DNA of 64,000 nt from an uncultured Corynebacterium sp. (GCA_946220775.1 CAMIFC010000004.1:71989-135988); one strand, 5' to 3'; positions 28,772 to 39,383 are shown, counted from the first letter of the stretch. Numbers and translations are program-made. Notes: a model not told the origin generated them from the letters alone.

Positions 28772-29668
28772 TTACTTCCACTCGTTGCGGGAGGTCGACT
28801 TTTGGATCACCCGCAGCGGGGAGTTCTTTTTTCCATACGTCACGGTTGTTTCAACGTTGACGTGCCCGCGGACCGGCAATGGCCGCGTCAGATCGAGCTG
28901 AACGTGGCCCTGGGTCTTTGAGCTGGCATCTAGGACGCGAAGGTCAGTGTCCGCGAGGCTGCTCACCGCTGGGCGACGTTCGATATCGACAGAGAGCGCG
29001 ACGTTGCGACCCTGTCGGGAATTTAATTCGTACGTGACCTCTTGGCGAAGCGATACTCCTTCGTCCACGCGATTCGATACCGTCCATTTCGCACCGACGC
29101 CAACCGGCTCCCGCGGGAAGACCAGTGGCAGCGAATTCATCTGGGTGAGTGCCATTTCGATGCTCGCCTTTGCACCGTCGGACGCCTCTTCCGGCGCGAT
29201 GAAACTACGTTCAGTGGCGCGTCCATCATCCTCTACAGTGGTACGCATTTCGAAGCCCTCGGCAGTGGCCATGTCCTCATTGAGCTCTTTGTTCGAACCA
29301 TCGGGGGCACCTACGGTGACTTTTTGGGTATGAGTCTTGCCATTGGATGTCGACGATGCCGTGAGGGGGAGGGACATTGTGACCTCCCCGTAGGGCAGAT
29401 CCTCGCCGGACTTGCCGTGCAAGGTTTTTTGCTCGAGGCCTTGAGTGGCGGAATAGGTGACCTTCTGTTCAGTATTATCAACGAACCATGCCAAGGGTGA
29501 TTGCGGAGCCTGACCAGGGGTTTTAAGCTCAACACTCACGCCCTCAACAGGTGCTGCGACAGGTTCCGGTGAGGACGCGTCAGACGAGCACGCCGAGGCT
29601 GTGCTAATCGTGAGGGCAGCGAGCAGAGTCAACATGAGACGCGATTTCGAAGGCTTTTTCACGGGCAT
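28772..29668 (-). CDS. Secreted lipoprotein, DUF6263-like
   Basis: 298 residues with a basic N-terminus (KKPSKSR), hydrophobic core and lipobox-like STASAC. The mature part is rich in beta-strand-like segments and includes EPVGVGAKWTVS and SSKTQGHVQLDL, which resemble DUF6263 proteins. It is convergent with the preceding lipoprotein gene (4-bp gap) and divergent from lspA (59 bp between starts). No enzymatic motif is visible. The family assignment is tentative. Confidence 0.72.
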   Translation of the reverse strand: MPVKKPSKSRLMLTLLAALTISTASACSSDASSPEPVAAPVEGVSVELKTPGQAPQSPLAWFVDNTEQKVTYSATQGLEQKTLHGKSGEDLPYGEVTMSLPLTASSTSNGKTHTQKVTVGAPDGSNKELNEDMATAEGFEMRTTVEDDGRATERSFIAPEEASDGAKASIEMALTQMNSLPLVFPREPVGVGAKWTVSNRVDEGVSLRQEVTYELNSRQGRNVALSVDIERRPAVSSLADTDLRVLDASSKTQGHVQLDLTRPLPVRGHVNVETTVTYGKKNSPLRVIQKSTSRNEWK

Positions 29669-29691
29669 AACCGTAGCAGGTGGAGCCGGAA

Positions 29692-29720
29692 TTACTCTGT
29701 GGGTTGCTAAAGGCTAGAAT
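29692..29720 (+). promoter_or_regulatory. Candidate promoter for leaderless lspA
   Basis: TTACTC (29692) and TAGAAT (29715-29720) with a 17-bp spacer; 7 nt separate the -10 from the GTG at 29728, so transcription would begin at the start codon. Confidence 0.5.
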
Positions 29721-29727
29721 TGGCCGA

Positions 29728-30231
29728 GTGACCAAGCCTCGACATCGATTAACCTATACGTTTGCTGCGTTGGCCACGCTGAGCTTGGTTCTGATCCTCG
29801 ATCAGACCAGCAAATGGGTGGCAGTGGCTACACTGCCCCCGGGGGAAGCAGTGCCGGTTATTGGGGACTGGTTCCGGCTGTACTTGGTACGTAATCCGGG
29901 TGCGGCATTTTCCATGGGGACGGATATCACCCCCGTGCTCGCAATGATCCAGTTGGCAGCCGTAGCATTGTGTGTCTTCCTGGCCTTTCGGAGTAGGTCG
30001 TGGCTTTCCGCAGTGACCATGGGGCTGATTGGTGGTGGTGCAGCGGGGAACTTCATTGACCGGGTGTTCCGGGAACCTGGTGGCCTTCATGGGCATGTCG
30101 TGGACTTTTTCAGTTTCTGGAGTTTCGCCATTTTCAATGTGGCGGATATCGCAATCACCGTGGGCGTTGCCCTTTATCTTATTTACGTATTTATCGTTGA
30201 GCCTCGGACAGAAAGGAAGGCACAGGCGTGA
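29728..30231 (+). CDS. lspA: Lipoprotein signal peptidase LspA
   Basis: 167 residues, four membrane helices. Both catalytic aspartates are present: D111 in GNFIDRVF and D140 in FNVADIAIT; the substrate-pocket motif NPGAAFSMG is intact. It cleaves the signal peptide of prolipoproteins after Lgt action. The GTG at 29728 is preferred over 29680 because TAGAAT lies 7 nt upstream, fitting leaderless initiation, and the longer form adds unrelated residues. The stop overlaps rluD (GTGA). Confidence 0.95.
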   Translation: MTKPRHRLTYTFAALATLSLVLILDQTSKWVAVATLPPGEAVPVIGDWFRLYLVRNPGAAFSMGTDITPVLAMIQLAAVALCVFLAFRSRSWLSAVTMGLIGGGAAGNFIDRVFREPGGLHGHVVDFFSFWSFAIFNVADIAITVGVALYLIYVFIVEPRTERKAQA

Positions 30232-31181
30232 CAGAATCATCACAACGCGAACAACGAGTACTCCCTGTGCCCGATGGCTTGGCGGGGCTTCGGGTCGACG
30301 CGGGACTGTCGAAACTATTAGGCCTATCCCGAACTGTCGTCGCTGACCTCGCCGAGGCCGGAGACATTGTGTGCGAGGGGAAAACACTGGGCAAATCTGA
30401 CCGCCTGAACGCAGGGGACTGGTTGGACGTCACCCTGCCTGCGCCGCCACGCGATCTTGCTGCGGAGCCCCCACAGGTAGTCGAGGGGCTCGACGTCATC
30501 TATTCCGATGCGGACATCATCGCCGTCAACAAACCAGTGGGCGTTGCCGCACACCCGACCGTGGGCTGGGAAGGGCCAACGGTGACTGCAGGTTTGGCTG
30601 CAGCTGGGTTTCGGATCTCGACGTCCGGGCCGCCGGAGCGTAAAGGCATCGTGCAACGCCTAGATGTTGGCACCTCCGGACTCATGGTGGTCGCGGCCAG
30701 CGAACGTGCCTACACGCAGCTCAAGCAAGCGTTCCGAAATAGGGAAGTAAAGAAGACCTATCACGCCCTGGTTCAAGGGCACCCGGATCCGACCAGCGGA
30801 ACCATCAACGCGCCCATTGGGCGGCATCCGTCCGCGGGATGGCGCTTCGCCGTCCGAGACGATGGCAAGGAAGCGATTACCCACTACGACACGATCGAGG
30901 CGCACCGACAAGCAAGCCTGCTGAACGTGAACCTGGAAACCGGGCGAACACACCAGATCCGCGTGCATTTTTCCTCGCTGCACCACCCGCTGTGTGGCGA
31001 TCCGATGTACGGGTCCGACCCCACGCTGTCAGAAAAGCTGGGGTTGAACCGACAGTGGCTGCATGCAGTCGGGATTGGGTTTGTACACCCTAGTGGCAGC
31101 TACATGGAGCTTGAATCCCCGTACCCGGCGGATCTGCAGAAGGCGCTAGACCGGCTGCGGAAGGCTAACAGTGGTCGCTAA
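30228..31181 (+). CDS. rluD: 23S rRNA pseudouridine synthase, RluD/RluA family
   Basis: 317 residues: an S4 RNA-binding domain (about 15-75, with [13 protein letters not shown]) then the RluA-type catalytic domain. The catalytic Asp is in [38 protein letters not shown] is the late motif. It pseudouridylates large-subunit rRNA, with target sites inferred only from the family. It is coupled to lspA by a 4-bp overlap and its end overlaps the next gene by 11 bp, so lspA, rluD and the next gene form one operon. Confidence 0.93.
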   Translation: MTESSQREQRVLPVPDGLAGLRVDAGLSKLLGLSRTVVADLAEAGDIVCEGKTLGKSDRLNAGDWLDVTLPAPPRDLAAEPPQVVEGLDVIYSDADIIAVNKPVGVAAHPTVGWEGPTVTAGLAAAGFRISTSGPPERKGIVQRLDVGTSGLMVVAASERAYTQLKQAFRNREVKKTYHALVQGHPDPTSGTINAPIGRHPSAGWRFAVRDDGKEAITHYDTIEAHRQASLLNVNLETGRTHQIRVHFSSLHHPLCGDPMYGSDPTLSEKLGLNRQWLHAVGIGFVHPSGSYMELESPYPADLQKALDRLRKANSGR

Positions 31182-31806
31182 GCCAACGGCGATCAAAGCG
31201 AATAAGGCCCGCCAGCGGGAATTGGATTGGGAAGACACTCGCCGTCCCGCGTGGGTCGCGTGGCTGGGAATGGCGTGCGCGATTGTATTGTTCGTTGCAA
31301 TGGTCATCATGGCTCAATCGGACCGTACATCGAAGCCGATGAACATCAACGGCGATCAGCTCGGGCCGTTCTATATGTCCGACGAAGCATACGTGAAACA
31401 TGCGGACCAGCTGTTGAGAGAAACTAACGGGGCACAGCCACGATGGGCGTTGGTATCTCCGACTAAAGAGCTCGGCCCCAAAGCCATGGCCGAAGCGTTA
31501 TCGGTGGAGCACCCGGAACAATTGAGGGTAGGCACCCTGCTCGCCGGAGCCGCGCGACAGTTAGCAATCCCAGAACCCGCCGCTGGGCTGCGGCGGGTGG
31601 ACGTGTTCCGGCTGGCGTCCAAAAAATTGGACGGAAAACCGGCCGTATTCAATGGCGCATTGGTCCGCGCCGCACCACGCGAGTTGCGCGAACTTGCGCA
31701 GAATCCAGCAATCCGTGCGGTTGAGCCCGCACCAGTGGATGCAGTTTATGGGCGAATTGGAGTTCGAAGCATGACTCCAATTTCTAGCGAGAAAGGGAAC
31801 AAATAA
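31171..31806 (+). CDS. Hypothetical membrane protein downstream of rluD
   Basis: 211 residues. A basic N-terminus ([17 protein letters not shown]) precedes one transmembrane helix (about 28-48, [18 protein letters not shown]); the rest, about 160 residues, is predicted outside the cytoplasm. It contains [11 protein letters not shown] and [13 protein letters not shown], with no known domain that I recognise. The GTG start lies inside the rluD end, so translation is probably coupled. Function unknown. Confidence 0.8.
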   Translation: MVAKPTAIKANKARQRELDWEDTRRPAWVAWLGMACAIVLFVAMVIMAQSDRTSKPMNINGDQLGPFYMSDEAYVKHADQLLRETNGAQPRWALVSPTKELGPKAMAEALSVEHPEQLRVGTLLAGAARQLAIPEPAAGLRRVDVFRLASKKLDGKPAVFNGALVRAAPRELRELAQNPAIRAVEPAPVDAVYGRIGVRSMTPISSEKGNK

Positions 31807-31808
31807 CC

Positions 31809-32662
31809 ATGATTTGGGGCTTTGTCGCCTATATCTTGTGGGGTTTCTTCCCCGCCTTTTTCCCGTTATTGGAGCCGGCGACCCCACTTGAGATCCTTGC
31901 GCACCGGTTTATTTGGACGCTCGTTTTCATGCTGATCGTGCTCTTTGCACTGGGCAAATTGAGTCTATTGCGTCGTATTTCCCGCAAGGAATGGGGACTC
32001 GTAGCTCTAGCCTCGGTACTGATTTCGCTAAACTGGGGTCTTTATATCTACGCCGTGAATTCCGGGCACGTGGCAGATGCTGCGCTGGGATATTTCATTA
32101 ACCCGTTAGTGTCCGTGGTACTGGGAGTAGTGATCCTTCGCGAATCTCTGCGACCCATGCAGAAACTATCGGTTGCTATTGCCGTCGTGGCCGTGACAAT
32201 TCTGACGATCGCACTGGGACAACCGCCGATCATTGCCCTCGGACTCGCACTGAGCTTCGGCTTCTATGGCTTGGTGAAAAAGCAGATGCGGCTGGAACCG
32301 ATGCAGTCACTCACCGCGGAAACACTGGTGCTTGCTCCTGTTGGGCTGATCTATGTGATTTCGCTCGGGTCGGCGTCGACATTCGGTGACAATATCGGGC
32401 ACTCCGCATTGCTGGCAGCGGCCGGAATCGTCACCGCATTGCCATTACTGGCTTTCGCTATGGCGGCTCGGGAGATGACATTGTCTTCCTTGGGAATGAT
32501 CCACAATACCTCACGCCCGTCATGCAGATGCTGTGGGCTGTATTCGTGGTCAAGGAGCACATCGAACCAGCCCGGTGGGTTGGATTCAGCATCATTTGGG
32601 TCGCAGTGACGATTTTTGTCATCGACCTCGTGATTCAGGCGCGCGCCTCGCGGGTCAGGTGA
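31809..32662 (+). pseudogene. rarD: RarD-type EamA transporter with a C-terminal frameshift
   Basis: From the ATG at 31809 the protein shows RarD features: FVAYILWGFFPAFFPLLE, an EILAHRFIWT loop, NWGLYIYAVNSGHVADAALGYFINPL and many membrane helices. After LSSLGMI (about 32500) the frame reads unrelated Cys/Ser/Trp residues and stops at 32609. In another frame the expected ending begins immediately (YLTPVMQMLWAVFVVKEHIE, then WVGFSIIWVAVTIF) and stops at 32662. The shift lies at 32501-32506 (CCACAATACC) and is a 2-bp gain or 1-bp loss. Two final helices are lost unless this is a sequencing error or recoding. Confidence 0.85.
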
Positions 32663-33836
32663 AGCTCTTTCCCTCGCCGCGATACGTCGGCCATTCGTCG
32701 ATAATCTTGCCGTCGGATACCACCAGCACCTGCTCACACCATTCCGCTTGTTCGCCACCTTTTGCGTGGCGGAACCAGACGTGGTCGCCGAGGTGCAGGC
32801 TGCGAGCCGCTTTGCCAGTCAGCGGCGTTTGCACTTCGCCGGGGCCTTCCATCGGCGCCATTTTCAGACCTTCCGGATAATCAACCTTCGGCAGGCGATC
32901 CTTGCCGGGAGGACCCGAGGCGACGCGCCCGCCACCAGCCACCGTCACAGTATCGGCGGCTGGCCTGCGCACGACTGGGAGGACGAACCATTCCGCAGGT
33001 TCTGGCGAGAATGTCTTGTAATGATCAAATAGCCCCGGCGCCACGACTCCCGAACCCGCGCCGATTTCGGTGATCGCAGCCTCTGCCGAGGTCGTTTCAA
33101 TTGAGCCCGTGCCTCCGCCATTGACGAATTCCAGCGCGGGTTTGCCGGCAGCCGCCAGCTCTTCCTCGATTGCGGCAACGATCTGGCCTCGTCGTTCGGC
33201 CAGCTCTGTTCCCGATATTTTTTTCATGACGCCAATAGCCGGAGACGTGTCCGTCGTTCCAGCAATCTGTCCTTCGTAGGCCATGACTCCGATGAAGGAA
33301 AAGCCATCGCGCGCGATGATGTGCTTCGCAAATTCCCGTGCCTGCTGAACCGAGTGCAGCGGGGAGCGGAGAGCCCCGACGTGGATTGGGCCTAACGCCA
33401 GGCTGGCGTCAATATCCATACAAATTCGGACGCTGCCACGCTGGGAAGGTGGGACGACGGAATCGATAAGGTCCAGGTGCGCGAGTGAATCGACCATGAG
33501 CGTGATGGTTTCGCGGAACCGATCGGATTCGATGAGGCGCCGGATGGCGGTGCGGTTGGCGGTGGGGTAGGCGACGAGGATGTCGTCGCAGGTATTGGTT
33601 TCAACCAGCCACATGGCCTCGTTGATATTGAAACTCAATATTCCCTGGTACCCTGGCAGCCCCAGGATTCTTGAGATCAGCGACCGAATGCGAATCGACT
33701 TGCTCGCCAGCCGAATGGGGGTCGGGGTGGCTCGGCGGGTCATGTCCTTCGCGTTCGCGAGAGCCGCGTCGAGGTCAAGAACCGAAAACGGGGCATCGAG
33801 GTGAGAAACTGCAGATCTAGTTTTTTGCTTCACCAT
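32655..33836 (-). CDS. PLP-dependent alanine racemase/D-threonine aldolase-like enzyme
   Basis: 393 residues from the ATG at 33836 (TTG at 33851 is the alternative). The N-terminal alanine-racemase barrel begins HLDAPFSVLDLDAALANAK with the PLP lysine expected in IRLASKSIR; the NGGGTGS loop binds PLP phosphate, and the C-terminal D-serine-dehydratase-like domain includes LHLGDHVWFRHAKGGE, carrying possible metal ligands. Annotated relatives are called amino acid deaminase/aldolases; the substrate is unknown. Its end overlaps the frameshifted rarD by 8 bp, and its start faces away from dnaE1 with 65 bp between them. Confidence 0.82.
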   Translation of the reverse strand: MVKQKTRSAVSHLDAPFSVLDLDAALANAKDMTRRATPTPIRLASKSIRIRSLISRILGLPGYQGILSFNINEAMWLVETNTCDDILVAYPTANRTAIRRLIESDRFRETITLMVDSLAHLDLIDSVVPPSQRGSVRICMDIDASLALGPIHVGALRSPLHSVQQAREFAKHIIARDGFSFIGVMAYEGQIAGTTDTSPAIGVMKKISGTELAERRGQIVAAIEEELAAAGKPALEFVNGGGTGSIETTSAEAAITEIGAGSGVVAPGLFDHYKTFSPEPAEWFVLPVVRRPAADTVTVAGGGRVASGPPGKDRLPKVDYPEGLKMAPMEGPGEVQTPLTGKAARSLHLGDHVWFRHAKGGEQAEWCEQVLVVSDGKIIDEWPTYRGEGKSFT

Positions 33837-33887
33837 GCCGATTTTAGCCAACCTGCCTGGCCGAATTTTAGATTTTCCGGAAAGCGA

Positions 33888-33893
33888 TAGGAT
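33888..33893 (+). promoter_or_regulatory. Candidate -10 element of dnaE1
   Basis: TAGGAT, 8 nt before the ATG at 33902, would give a transcript with at most 1-2 nt of leader. No strong -35 is seen. Confidence 0.4.
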
Positions 33894-33901
33894 AGCCAGT
33901 T

Positions 33902-36900
33902 ATGAGCCGTTCATCTTTTGTCCACCTGCACAATCACACCGAATACTCCATGCTCGACGGGATGGCGAAGGTGGAGCTGCTGGCAGAAGAGTGCGCCCGA
34001 CAAGGCATGCCAGCGGTGGGGATGACAGACCACGGCAACATGTTCGGTGCCGACGCTTTCTATCGCACGATGACCGCTGCAGGCATCAAACCAATCATCG
34101 GTATCGAGGCCTATCTGGCGCCCGACTCGAGGTTCAACATGGACCGCGTTCGCTGGGGCAACCCGGAACAGAAAAAGGACGACGTCTCCGCGTCTGGTGC
34201 TTATCTGCACCAGACGATGATCGCTGAAAACGTTACTGGCCTGCGGAATCTGTTCTACTTGTCCTCGATGGCGTCCTACGAAGGGCAGTTGGGCAAATGG
34301 CCACGAATGGACGCGGAACTGATCGCCGAACACGCCGAAGGGATTATCGGGACGACCGGCTGCCCGTCCGGCGACGTGCAGACGAGGCTGCGTCTCGGGC
34401 AATTCGACAAGGCGCTTGAAGCCGCCGCGATGTGGCAGGACATCTACGGCAAGGACAACTTCTTCCTCGAACTGATGGACCACGGCCTGGACATCGAAAA
34501 GCGGGTGCGCGATGACCTGCTTGAGGTTGGACGCAAGCTGGACCTGCCGCCACTGGTGACTAACGACTGCCACTACGTGCTGCAAAACCAGGCCGCCGCC
34601 CACGAGGTGATGCTGTGTGTGCAGACCGGATCCACGATGGACGAACCAACCCTAGACGAAGGGGGTAAGCGGTTCGCGTTCAGTGGTGATTCCTACTACA
34701 TCCGGACCGCGGAAGACGTTCGCTCGCAATGGGATCACGTGGTTCCTGACGGTTGCGATAACACCCTCTGGATCGCCGAACGCGTACAGGATTATGGGGA
34801 AGTCTGGGAAGAACACCCCCACGACCGCATGCCAGTCGCCGAAGTGCCTGAAGGACATACCCCGACAACCTGGCTGACGAGCGAAGTCATGGACGGGCTG
34901 AGCGAGCGGTTCAATGGTGGCCCTATCCCGAAGGAATACATCGACCGTGCTGAATACGAGATCAGCGTGATCGACATGAAGGGGTATCCGTCCTACTTCT
35001 TGATCGTTGCGGAGCTCATTAAGCACGCCCGGTCCGTGGGCATCCGAGTTGGCCCGGGCCGTGGTTCTGCTGCTGGTGCACTGGTGGCTTACGCGCTGAC
35101 CATCACGAACATCGACCCGATCGAGCACGGATTGCTGTTCGAGCGATTCCTGAACCCAGAACGCCCGTCGGCGCCCGATATTGATATCGACTTCGACGAC
35201 CGTCGCCGTGGCGAAATGATTCGCTATGCTTCCGACCGCTGGGGCGAAGACAAGATCGCGCAGGTCATCACGTTCGGTACTGTGAAAACGAAGCAGGCGA
35301 TTAAGGACTCCGCGCGTGCCCACTTCGGGCAGGCGGGCTTCCAGCTAGCGGACCGCATCACGAAGACCCTGCCACCGCCAATCATGGCGAAGGATATTGA
35401 GCTCAAGGGCATCATGGATCCGGATCACGAGCGGTACGGCGAGGCGGCTGAAGTGCGCCAGCTGATCGACACAGATCCGCAGGTCAATAAGATTTACCAG
35501 GATGCTCTTGGGCTGGAAGGCGTGGTGCGTCAGGCTGGCGTTCACGCATGTGCAGTGATTATGTCCTCCGTGCCGCTGCTGGACTGTATCCCGATGTGGA
35601 AACGCAAGCAGGACGGTGCGCTGATCACCGGTTGGCCCTACCCAGCTTGTGAGGCCATTGGGCTGCTGAAGATGGACTTCCTTGGGCTGCGAAACCTCAC
35701 GGTCATTGGTGATGCCATCGACAACATCAAGGCCAATAGGGGTGAGGACCTGGACTTGGAAGGCCTCGATACGGTAGACACCCCAACCTATGAACTGCTG
35801 GCCCGAGGCGAGACCCTGGGAGTGTTCCAGCTGGACTCCGGCGGCATGCAGGAACTGCTGAAACGAATGTCGCCCACTGGGTTCAATGACATTGTTGCGG
35901 CACTGGCGCTGTACCGACCAGGGCCGATGGGTGTGGGAGCGCACTGGGAATATGCGGACCGTAAGAATGGACGCAAGCCGATTACCCCTATTCACCCGGA
36001 GCTAGAAGAGCCGCTGGCGGAGATCCTGGAAGAAACCTACGGCTTGATCGTCTACCAGGAGCAGATCATGAGGATCTCCCAGAAGGTAGCCGACTATACC
36101 GCTGGACAAGCTGATGGCTTCCGAAAAGCAATGGGTAAGAAGAAGCCAGAGGTGCTGGAAAAGGAGTTCGTCACCTTTGAGTCCGGCATGAAGAAGAACG
36201 GCTATTCCGCTGCTGCCATCAAGGCGCTATGGGATACGATCCTGCCGTTCGCTGGCTATGCGTTCAATAAGTCGCACGCGGCAGGGTATGGGCTTGTGTC
36301 TTTCTGGACGGCATACCTGAAAGCGAACTACACCGCTGAGTACATGGCGGCGCTACTGACCTCCGTGTCGGATAAGAAGGATAAGTCCGCTATTTACCTG
36401 GCTGACTGTCGCCACCTGGGCATTCAGGTGCTGTCTCCTGACGTGAATCAATCCGCATTCACGTTCCAGTCCGTGGGCAAGGACATCCGATTTGGACTCG
36501 GCGCTGTGCGTAACGTTGGTGAAGATGTGGTCAATTCGATCATCGCGGCACGCGAGGAGAAGGGTAAGTTCGTTGATTTTTCTGACTACTTAGACAAGAT
36601 CGACGCTGTCGCTGCGTCGAAGCGGGTGACTGAATCACTCATTAAGGCCGGTGCCTTCGACTCGCTGAATCATCCTCGGAAGGGGCTGCTGCTCATCCAC
36701 GAGGACGCGATTGATGCCGTGACCACGACGAAGAAGGCTGCGGCCCGTGGTCAGTTCGACCTGTTCGCTGGCCTGGGAGCAGAAGAGTCTGGGGACGTAT
36801 TTAAAGTCGATATTCCCGACCAGAATTGGGAACGCAAGCATGAACTGGCACTGGAGCGAGACATGTTGGGGCTCTACGTGTCGGGGCACCCGCTGGACGG

Positions 36901-37468
36901 ATTTGAGGATGCCCTCGATGCTCAAATCGATACGTCGTTGCCGAGCGTGCTGTCCCAGGAGCTGCCGAATAATAAGGACGTAAAGATCGGTGGCATTATC
37001 TCCAACGTGGAGCGCCGGGTTGACCGAAACGGCAACCCCTGGGTGATTGCCACCTTGGAGGATCAGCACGGCGCCCAGGTGGAGCTGCTGGTGTTTGCCA
37101 AGACGTACCAGATGGTGGCGCCACAAATCGTGGAAGACAATATTGTCCTCGCGAAGGCGCGGATCCGGTACAAGGATGAGCGTATGAGCCTGTTCTGCGA
37201 GGATCTTAAGTCTGCAGAACTGTCTATCGGCGCAGGTAGCGGGGTTCCATTGCGGTTGAATATCCGCGTTGATCAAGCGACCCCGGAGAACATGGAACGA
37301 CTGAAGCGAGTTCTCGTCCAAAACAAGGGTGATTCTGACGTTTATCTCACGCTGATCGATGGTGAACAAGAAGTGCAGTTCTTGTTGGCTCCGGAAATGC
37401 GTGTGAATAAGTCTCCTTCGCTGATGGGCGATTTGAAGGCAAGTACGTGGGAGGGGATTTTCTCTTAG
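33902..37468 (+). CDS. dnaE: DNA polymerase III alpha subunit DnaE1
   Basis: 1188 residues, the normal size for the replicative form. The N-terminal PHP domain starts [15 protein letters not shown]; the palm carries the catalytic PDIDIDFDD triad, with [17 protein letters not shown] before it; [14 protein letters not shown] and [13 protein letters not shown] follow. A helix-hairpin-helix region and OB-fold lie near the C-terminus. It replicates the chromosome with the beta clamp. There is no Shine-Dalgarno; a TAGGAT 8 nt upstream suggests leaderless initiation. A hairpin follows the stop. Confidence 0.97.
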   Translation: MSRSSFVHLHNHTEYSMLDGMAKVELLAEECARQGMPAVGMTDHGNMFGADAFYRTMTAAGIKPIIGIEAYLAPDSRFNMDRVRWGNPEQKKDDVSASGAYLHQTMIAENVTGLRNLFYLSSMASYEGQLGKWPRMDAELIAEHAEGIIGTTGCPSGDVQTRLRLGQFDKALEAAAMWQDIYGKDNFFLELMDHGLDIEKRVRDDLLEVGRKLDLPPLVTNDCHYVLQNQAAAHEVMLCVQTGSTMDEPTLDEGGKRFAFSGDSYYIRTAEDVRSQWDHVVPDGCDNTLWIAERVQDYGEVWEEHPHDRMPVAEVPEGHTPTTWLTSEVMDGLSERFNGGPIPKEYIDRAEYEISVIDMKGYPSYFLIVAELIKHARSVGIRVGPGRGSAAGALVAYALTITNIDPIEHGLLFERFLNPERPSAPDIDIDFDDRRRGEMIRYASDRWGEDKIAQVITFGTVKTKQAIKDSARAHFGQAGFQLADRITKTLPPPIMAKDIELKGIMDPDHERYGEAAEVRQLIDTDPQVNKIYQDALGLEGVVRQAGVHACAVIMSSVPLLDCIPMWKRKQDGALITGWPYPACEAIGLLKMDFLGLRNLTVIGDAIDNIKANRGEDLDLEGLDTVDTPTYELLARGETLGVFQLDSGGMQELLKRMSPTGFNDIVAALALYRPGPMGVGAHWEYADRKNGRKPITPIHPELEEPLAEILEETYGLIVYQEQIMRISQKVADYTAGQADGFRKAMGKKKPEVLEKEFVTFESGMKKNGYSAAAIKALWDTILPFAGYAFNKSHAAGYGLVSFWTAYLKANYTAEYMAALLTSVSDKKDKSAIYLADCRHLGIQVLSPDVNQSAFTFQSVGKDIRFGLGAVRNVGEDVVNSIIAAREEKGKFVDFSDYLDKIDAVAASKRVTESLIKAGAFDSLNHPRKGLLLIHEDAIDAVTTTKKAAARGQFDLFAGLGAEESGDVFKVDIPDQNWERKHELALERDMLGLYVSGHPLDGFEDALDAQIDTSLPSVLSQELPNNKDVKIGGIISNVERRVDRNGNPWVIATLEDQHGAQVELLVFAKTYQMVAPQIVEDNIVLAKARIRYKDERMSLFCEDLKSAELSIGAGSGVPLRLNIRVDQATPENMERLKRVLVQNKGDSDVYLTLIDGEQEVQFLLAPEMRVNKSPSLMGDLKASTWEGIFS

Positions 37469-37500
37469 AAGAAGGTCTGGGGGATGGCTGTTGGCTGTTG

Positions 37501-37526
37501 GTTGGTGGCTCGGGCTAGCCGCCAAC
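37501..37526 (+). terminator. Hairpin terminator after dnaE1
   Basis: GTTGGTGGCT and AGCCGCCAAC form a 10-bp stem with one G-T wobble around a 6-nt loop; an alternative outer stem GCTGTTGG (37494) with CCAACAGC (37522-37529) is also possible. Only three T follow, so efficiency is uncertain. The SOS box starts 8 bp later. Confidence 0.5.
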
Positions 37527-37533
37527 AGCAGTT

Positions 37534-37549
37534 TGGAACAGGTGTTCGA
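37534..37549. promoter_or_regulatory. LexA-binding SOS box upstream of the HNH gene
   Basis: TGGAACAGGTGTTCGA matches the actinobacterial SOS box consensus (TCGAAC-N4-GTTCGA) except for the second base; both GAAC and GTTC half-site cores are intact. It lies about 107 bp before the chosen HNH start. DNA-damage control of DUF222/HNH (13E12-type) genes by LexA is known in mycobacteria. Confidence 0.75.
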
Positions 37550-37578
37550 TTTTTGTGAGAGGTTGTCCGGTGAGCTGG
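37534..37578 (+). repeat. SOS leader repeat, copy B
   Basis: Partner of 315-360. The two copies share the SOS box, TTTTGTGAG, TGTCCGG and GCTGG in the same order, about 37 of 46 positions with one gap, suggesting a common promoter module. Confidence 0.6.
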
Positions 37579-37655
37579 TTATGGTGAGTTGCATTGGAGT
37601 TAATGCTTGACGCTTGGCCATGAAAGGGGCCAGCGAGGGGGGAGGCATAAGAAGA

Positions 37656-38738
37656 ATGACCAGCATATGCAGTACACAGCCCAACTCGGCTGCCGAAGCA
37701 GCGAAGATATGCAACCTTGCCGAATTAGCACTTGCGCGGTGTTGTCAAGACGCCGGGCAATCGCCCACTGCTCTTGCACTTGCGTGCCGAAAGCAGGGCG
37801 TGCGTGACGCGACCAACTTTGCCCATGCAGCGGATCTCATGACCCGGATGCCAGACTTTGCATCATGTGCTGAAGATTTGGGGACGCTGGGCGTGCGGCA
37901 TCTTGACGCCGTGTGGTGCGTCGTTCGCCGATTCCAGGATGTCATTGATGCCGAACAGGTGGATTCGTTTGACCAGCATATTCAAGAAGTGTTGGTGAAC
38001 TTTCTCGAGTTCAACTCAGTTCCAAGCGCGAAGGCTTTGCAGAACCACCTCGAACGATACTTGGCTGAAGAGATGCCCACGGAATTCATGGCGGTGGAGA
38101 ATAATGAGCGTAAGCGGGCTGGCGTCCGAAAAGAAGATGACCATTGGAAGCTGAAATTCCCACGCCTGGAGTCGCAACGGCTGTGGGAAAAGGTGACCAA
38201 GATTGCGAAGAAAGATCCGTCGCTCAAGAAAGTGCCGTTGGAACAAGCGCGAATGAACGTGATCTTGCGGCTGCTGGATGGGGAGATTGACGATACCGTC
38301 GTGCATGTTCACGTGTATCGCACGGAGGATGGGCCGGGATTTATCCCGGGAGTGGGGACGATCAGCGTTGCTGAAGCTGATCGCCTGGAAGCGTTCGCGC
38401 AAAAAGTCTCGTATGTCGATGAAGTGCCAGACGGAATCGAAAGCTATCGGCCGAACCAGCAGATTAGGGATTACGTGGCTGGGCGGGACGGCACTTGCCG
38501 ATTTCCCGGCTGCTCCGAACCGGCGACGATGTGCGATGTTGACCACATTACGCCGTACGGTTCGCCATCAGGGGATACCGATCCCAATAACCTGCAGAGT
38601 CTGTGCCGGACGCACCACACGTTGAAGACACAGAAAGAATGGGCAGCATTCACCCCAGACGGCGGGGTGACAGTGATTTGGTATTCACCGACAGAGGAAG
38701 TGCTCGTTACGAGACCGGGAGGGATCCTCAAGCAGTAA
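37656..38738 (+). CDS. DUF222/HNH endonuclease, 13E12-like, probable SOS gene
   Basis: 360 residues from the ATG at 37656, with GGGAGG upstream; earlier in-frame ATGs at 37620 and 37614-37620 are possible. An N-terminal helical DUF222-like part (about 1-270) is followed by the HNH nuclease: CRFPGC, then CDVDHITPYG, DPNNLQSLCRTHH, supplying Cys zinc ligands and the H-N-H residues. Such genes are often multicopy in Corynebacteriales. The SOS box and shared leader upstream indicate damage induction. Its DNA target and biological role are unknown. Confidence 0.88.
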   Translation: MTSICSTQPNSAAEAAKICNLAELALARCCQDAGQSPTALALACRKQGVRDATNFAHAADLMTRMPDFASCAEDLGTLGVRHLDAVWCVVRRFQDVIDAEQVDSFDQHIQEVLVNFLEFNSVPSAKALQNHLERYLAEEMPTEFMAVENNERKRAGVRKEDDHWKLKFPRLESQRLWEKVTKIAKKDPSLKKVPLEQARMNVILRLLDGEIDDTVVHVHVYRTEDGPGFIPGVGTISVAEADRLEAFAQKVSYVDEVPDGIESYRPNQQIRDYVAGRDGTCRFPGCSEPATMCDVDHITPYGSPSGDTDPNNLQSLCRTHHTLKTQKEWAAFTPDGGVTVIWYSPTEEVLVTRPGGILKQ

Positions 38739-38741
38739 ACC

Positions 38742-38750
38742 TGCGATAAT
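38742..38750 (+). promoter_or_regulatory. Candidate extended -10 of the YigZ-family gene
   Basis: TGCGATAAT is an extended -10 (TGn plus GATAAT), ending 6 nt before the ATG at 38757, consistent with a leaderless transcript that starts at the initiation codon. Confidence 0.45.
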
Positions 38751-38756
38751 GGGGCA

Positions 38757-39383
38757 ATGAGTTATATTCGCCCTGCAGACGAACAGTGGCAGGCTGAGAT
38801 TGAAATCAAACGATCGCAATTCATCGGCATCGCCCGGCGGACGAGTACTGAACAGGCAGCTCGCGAGTTCATCGACGAGATTCGATCGCGGTACCCAGAT
38901 GCTCGGCACCACTGTAGTGCGTACATCGTGCATCGAGACGACGCGCAAGCCATCGAGCGATCCAGCGACGACGGCGAACCAGCCGGGACGGCTGGCCAAC
39001 CCATGCTCGAAGTACTCAAGGGCACCGATGCTCTTGACGTCACTGTGGTTGTTGTGAGGTATTTCGGTGGTGTGCTGCTAGGCACTGGAGGATTGGTGCG
39101 GGCATATCAAGACGCAACGAAGGCCGTGCTGGCGAAAGTGCGGTGGGTTGAACGTACACAGCTTGATTTGTTCCGAGTTGAACTCGATCATGCTGAGGCC
39201 GGCAAAATCGAATCCGAGCTACGGAATCAGGGCTATCAGATCCTGTCGACCGAGTATGGGGCGACAGTCACCCTGCAGTTGGTTGGCGACGACGCTCTAG
39301 CGGAGCGCCTGGCCGCGATGACCGCCGGAGCCGTAGAAGCGAAATCAGCAGGCCAGTGGTGGGTTGATGTTGAAAGGCCATGA
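38757..39383 (+). CDS. YigZ/IMPACT family protein
   Basis: 208 residues. The UPF0029 N-terminal domain contains KRSQFIGIARR, DARHHCSAY, SDDGEPAGTAGQPML and VVRYFGGVLLGTGGLVRAY, the hallmark of the IMPACT/YigZ family; a ferredoxin-like DUF1949 domain forms the C-terminal 70 residues. Family members are linked to translation regulation and possibly RNA binding, but bacterial function is not settled. There is no clear Shine-Dalgarno, in agreement with the extended -10 just upstream. Confidence 0.93.
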   Translation: MSYIRPADEQWQAEIEIKRSQFIGIARRTSTEQAAREFIDEIRSRYPDARHHCSAYIVHRDDAQAIERSSDDGEPAGTAGQPMLEVLKGTDALDVTVVVVRYFGGVLLGTGGLVRAYQDATKAVLAKVRWVERTQLDLFRVELDHAEAGKIESELRNQGYQILSTEYGATVTLQLVGDDALAERLAAMTAGAVEAKSAGQWWVDVERP

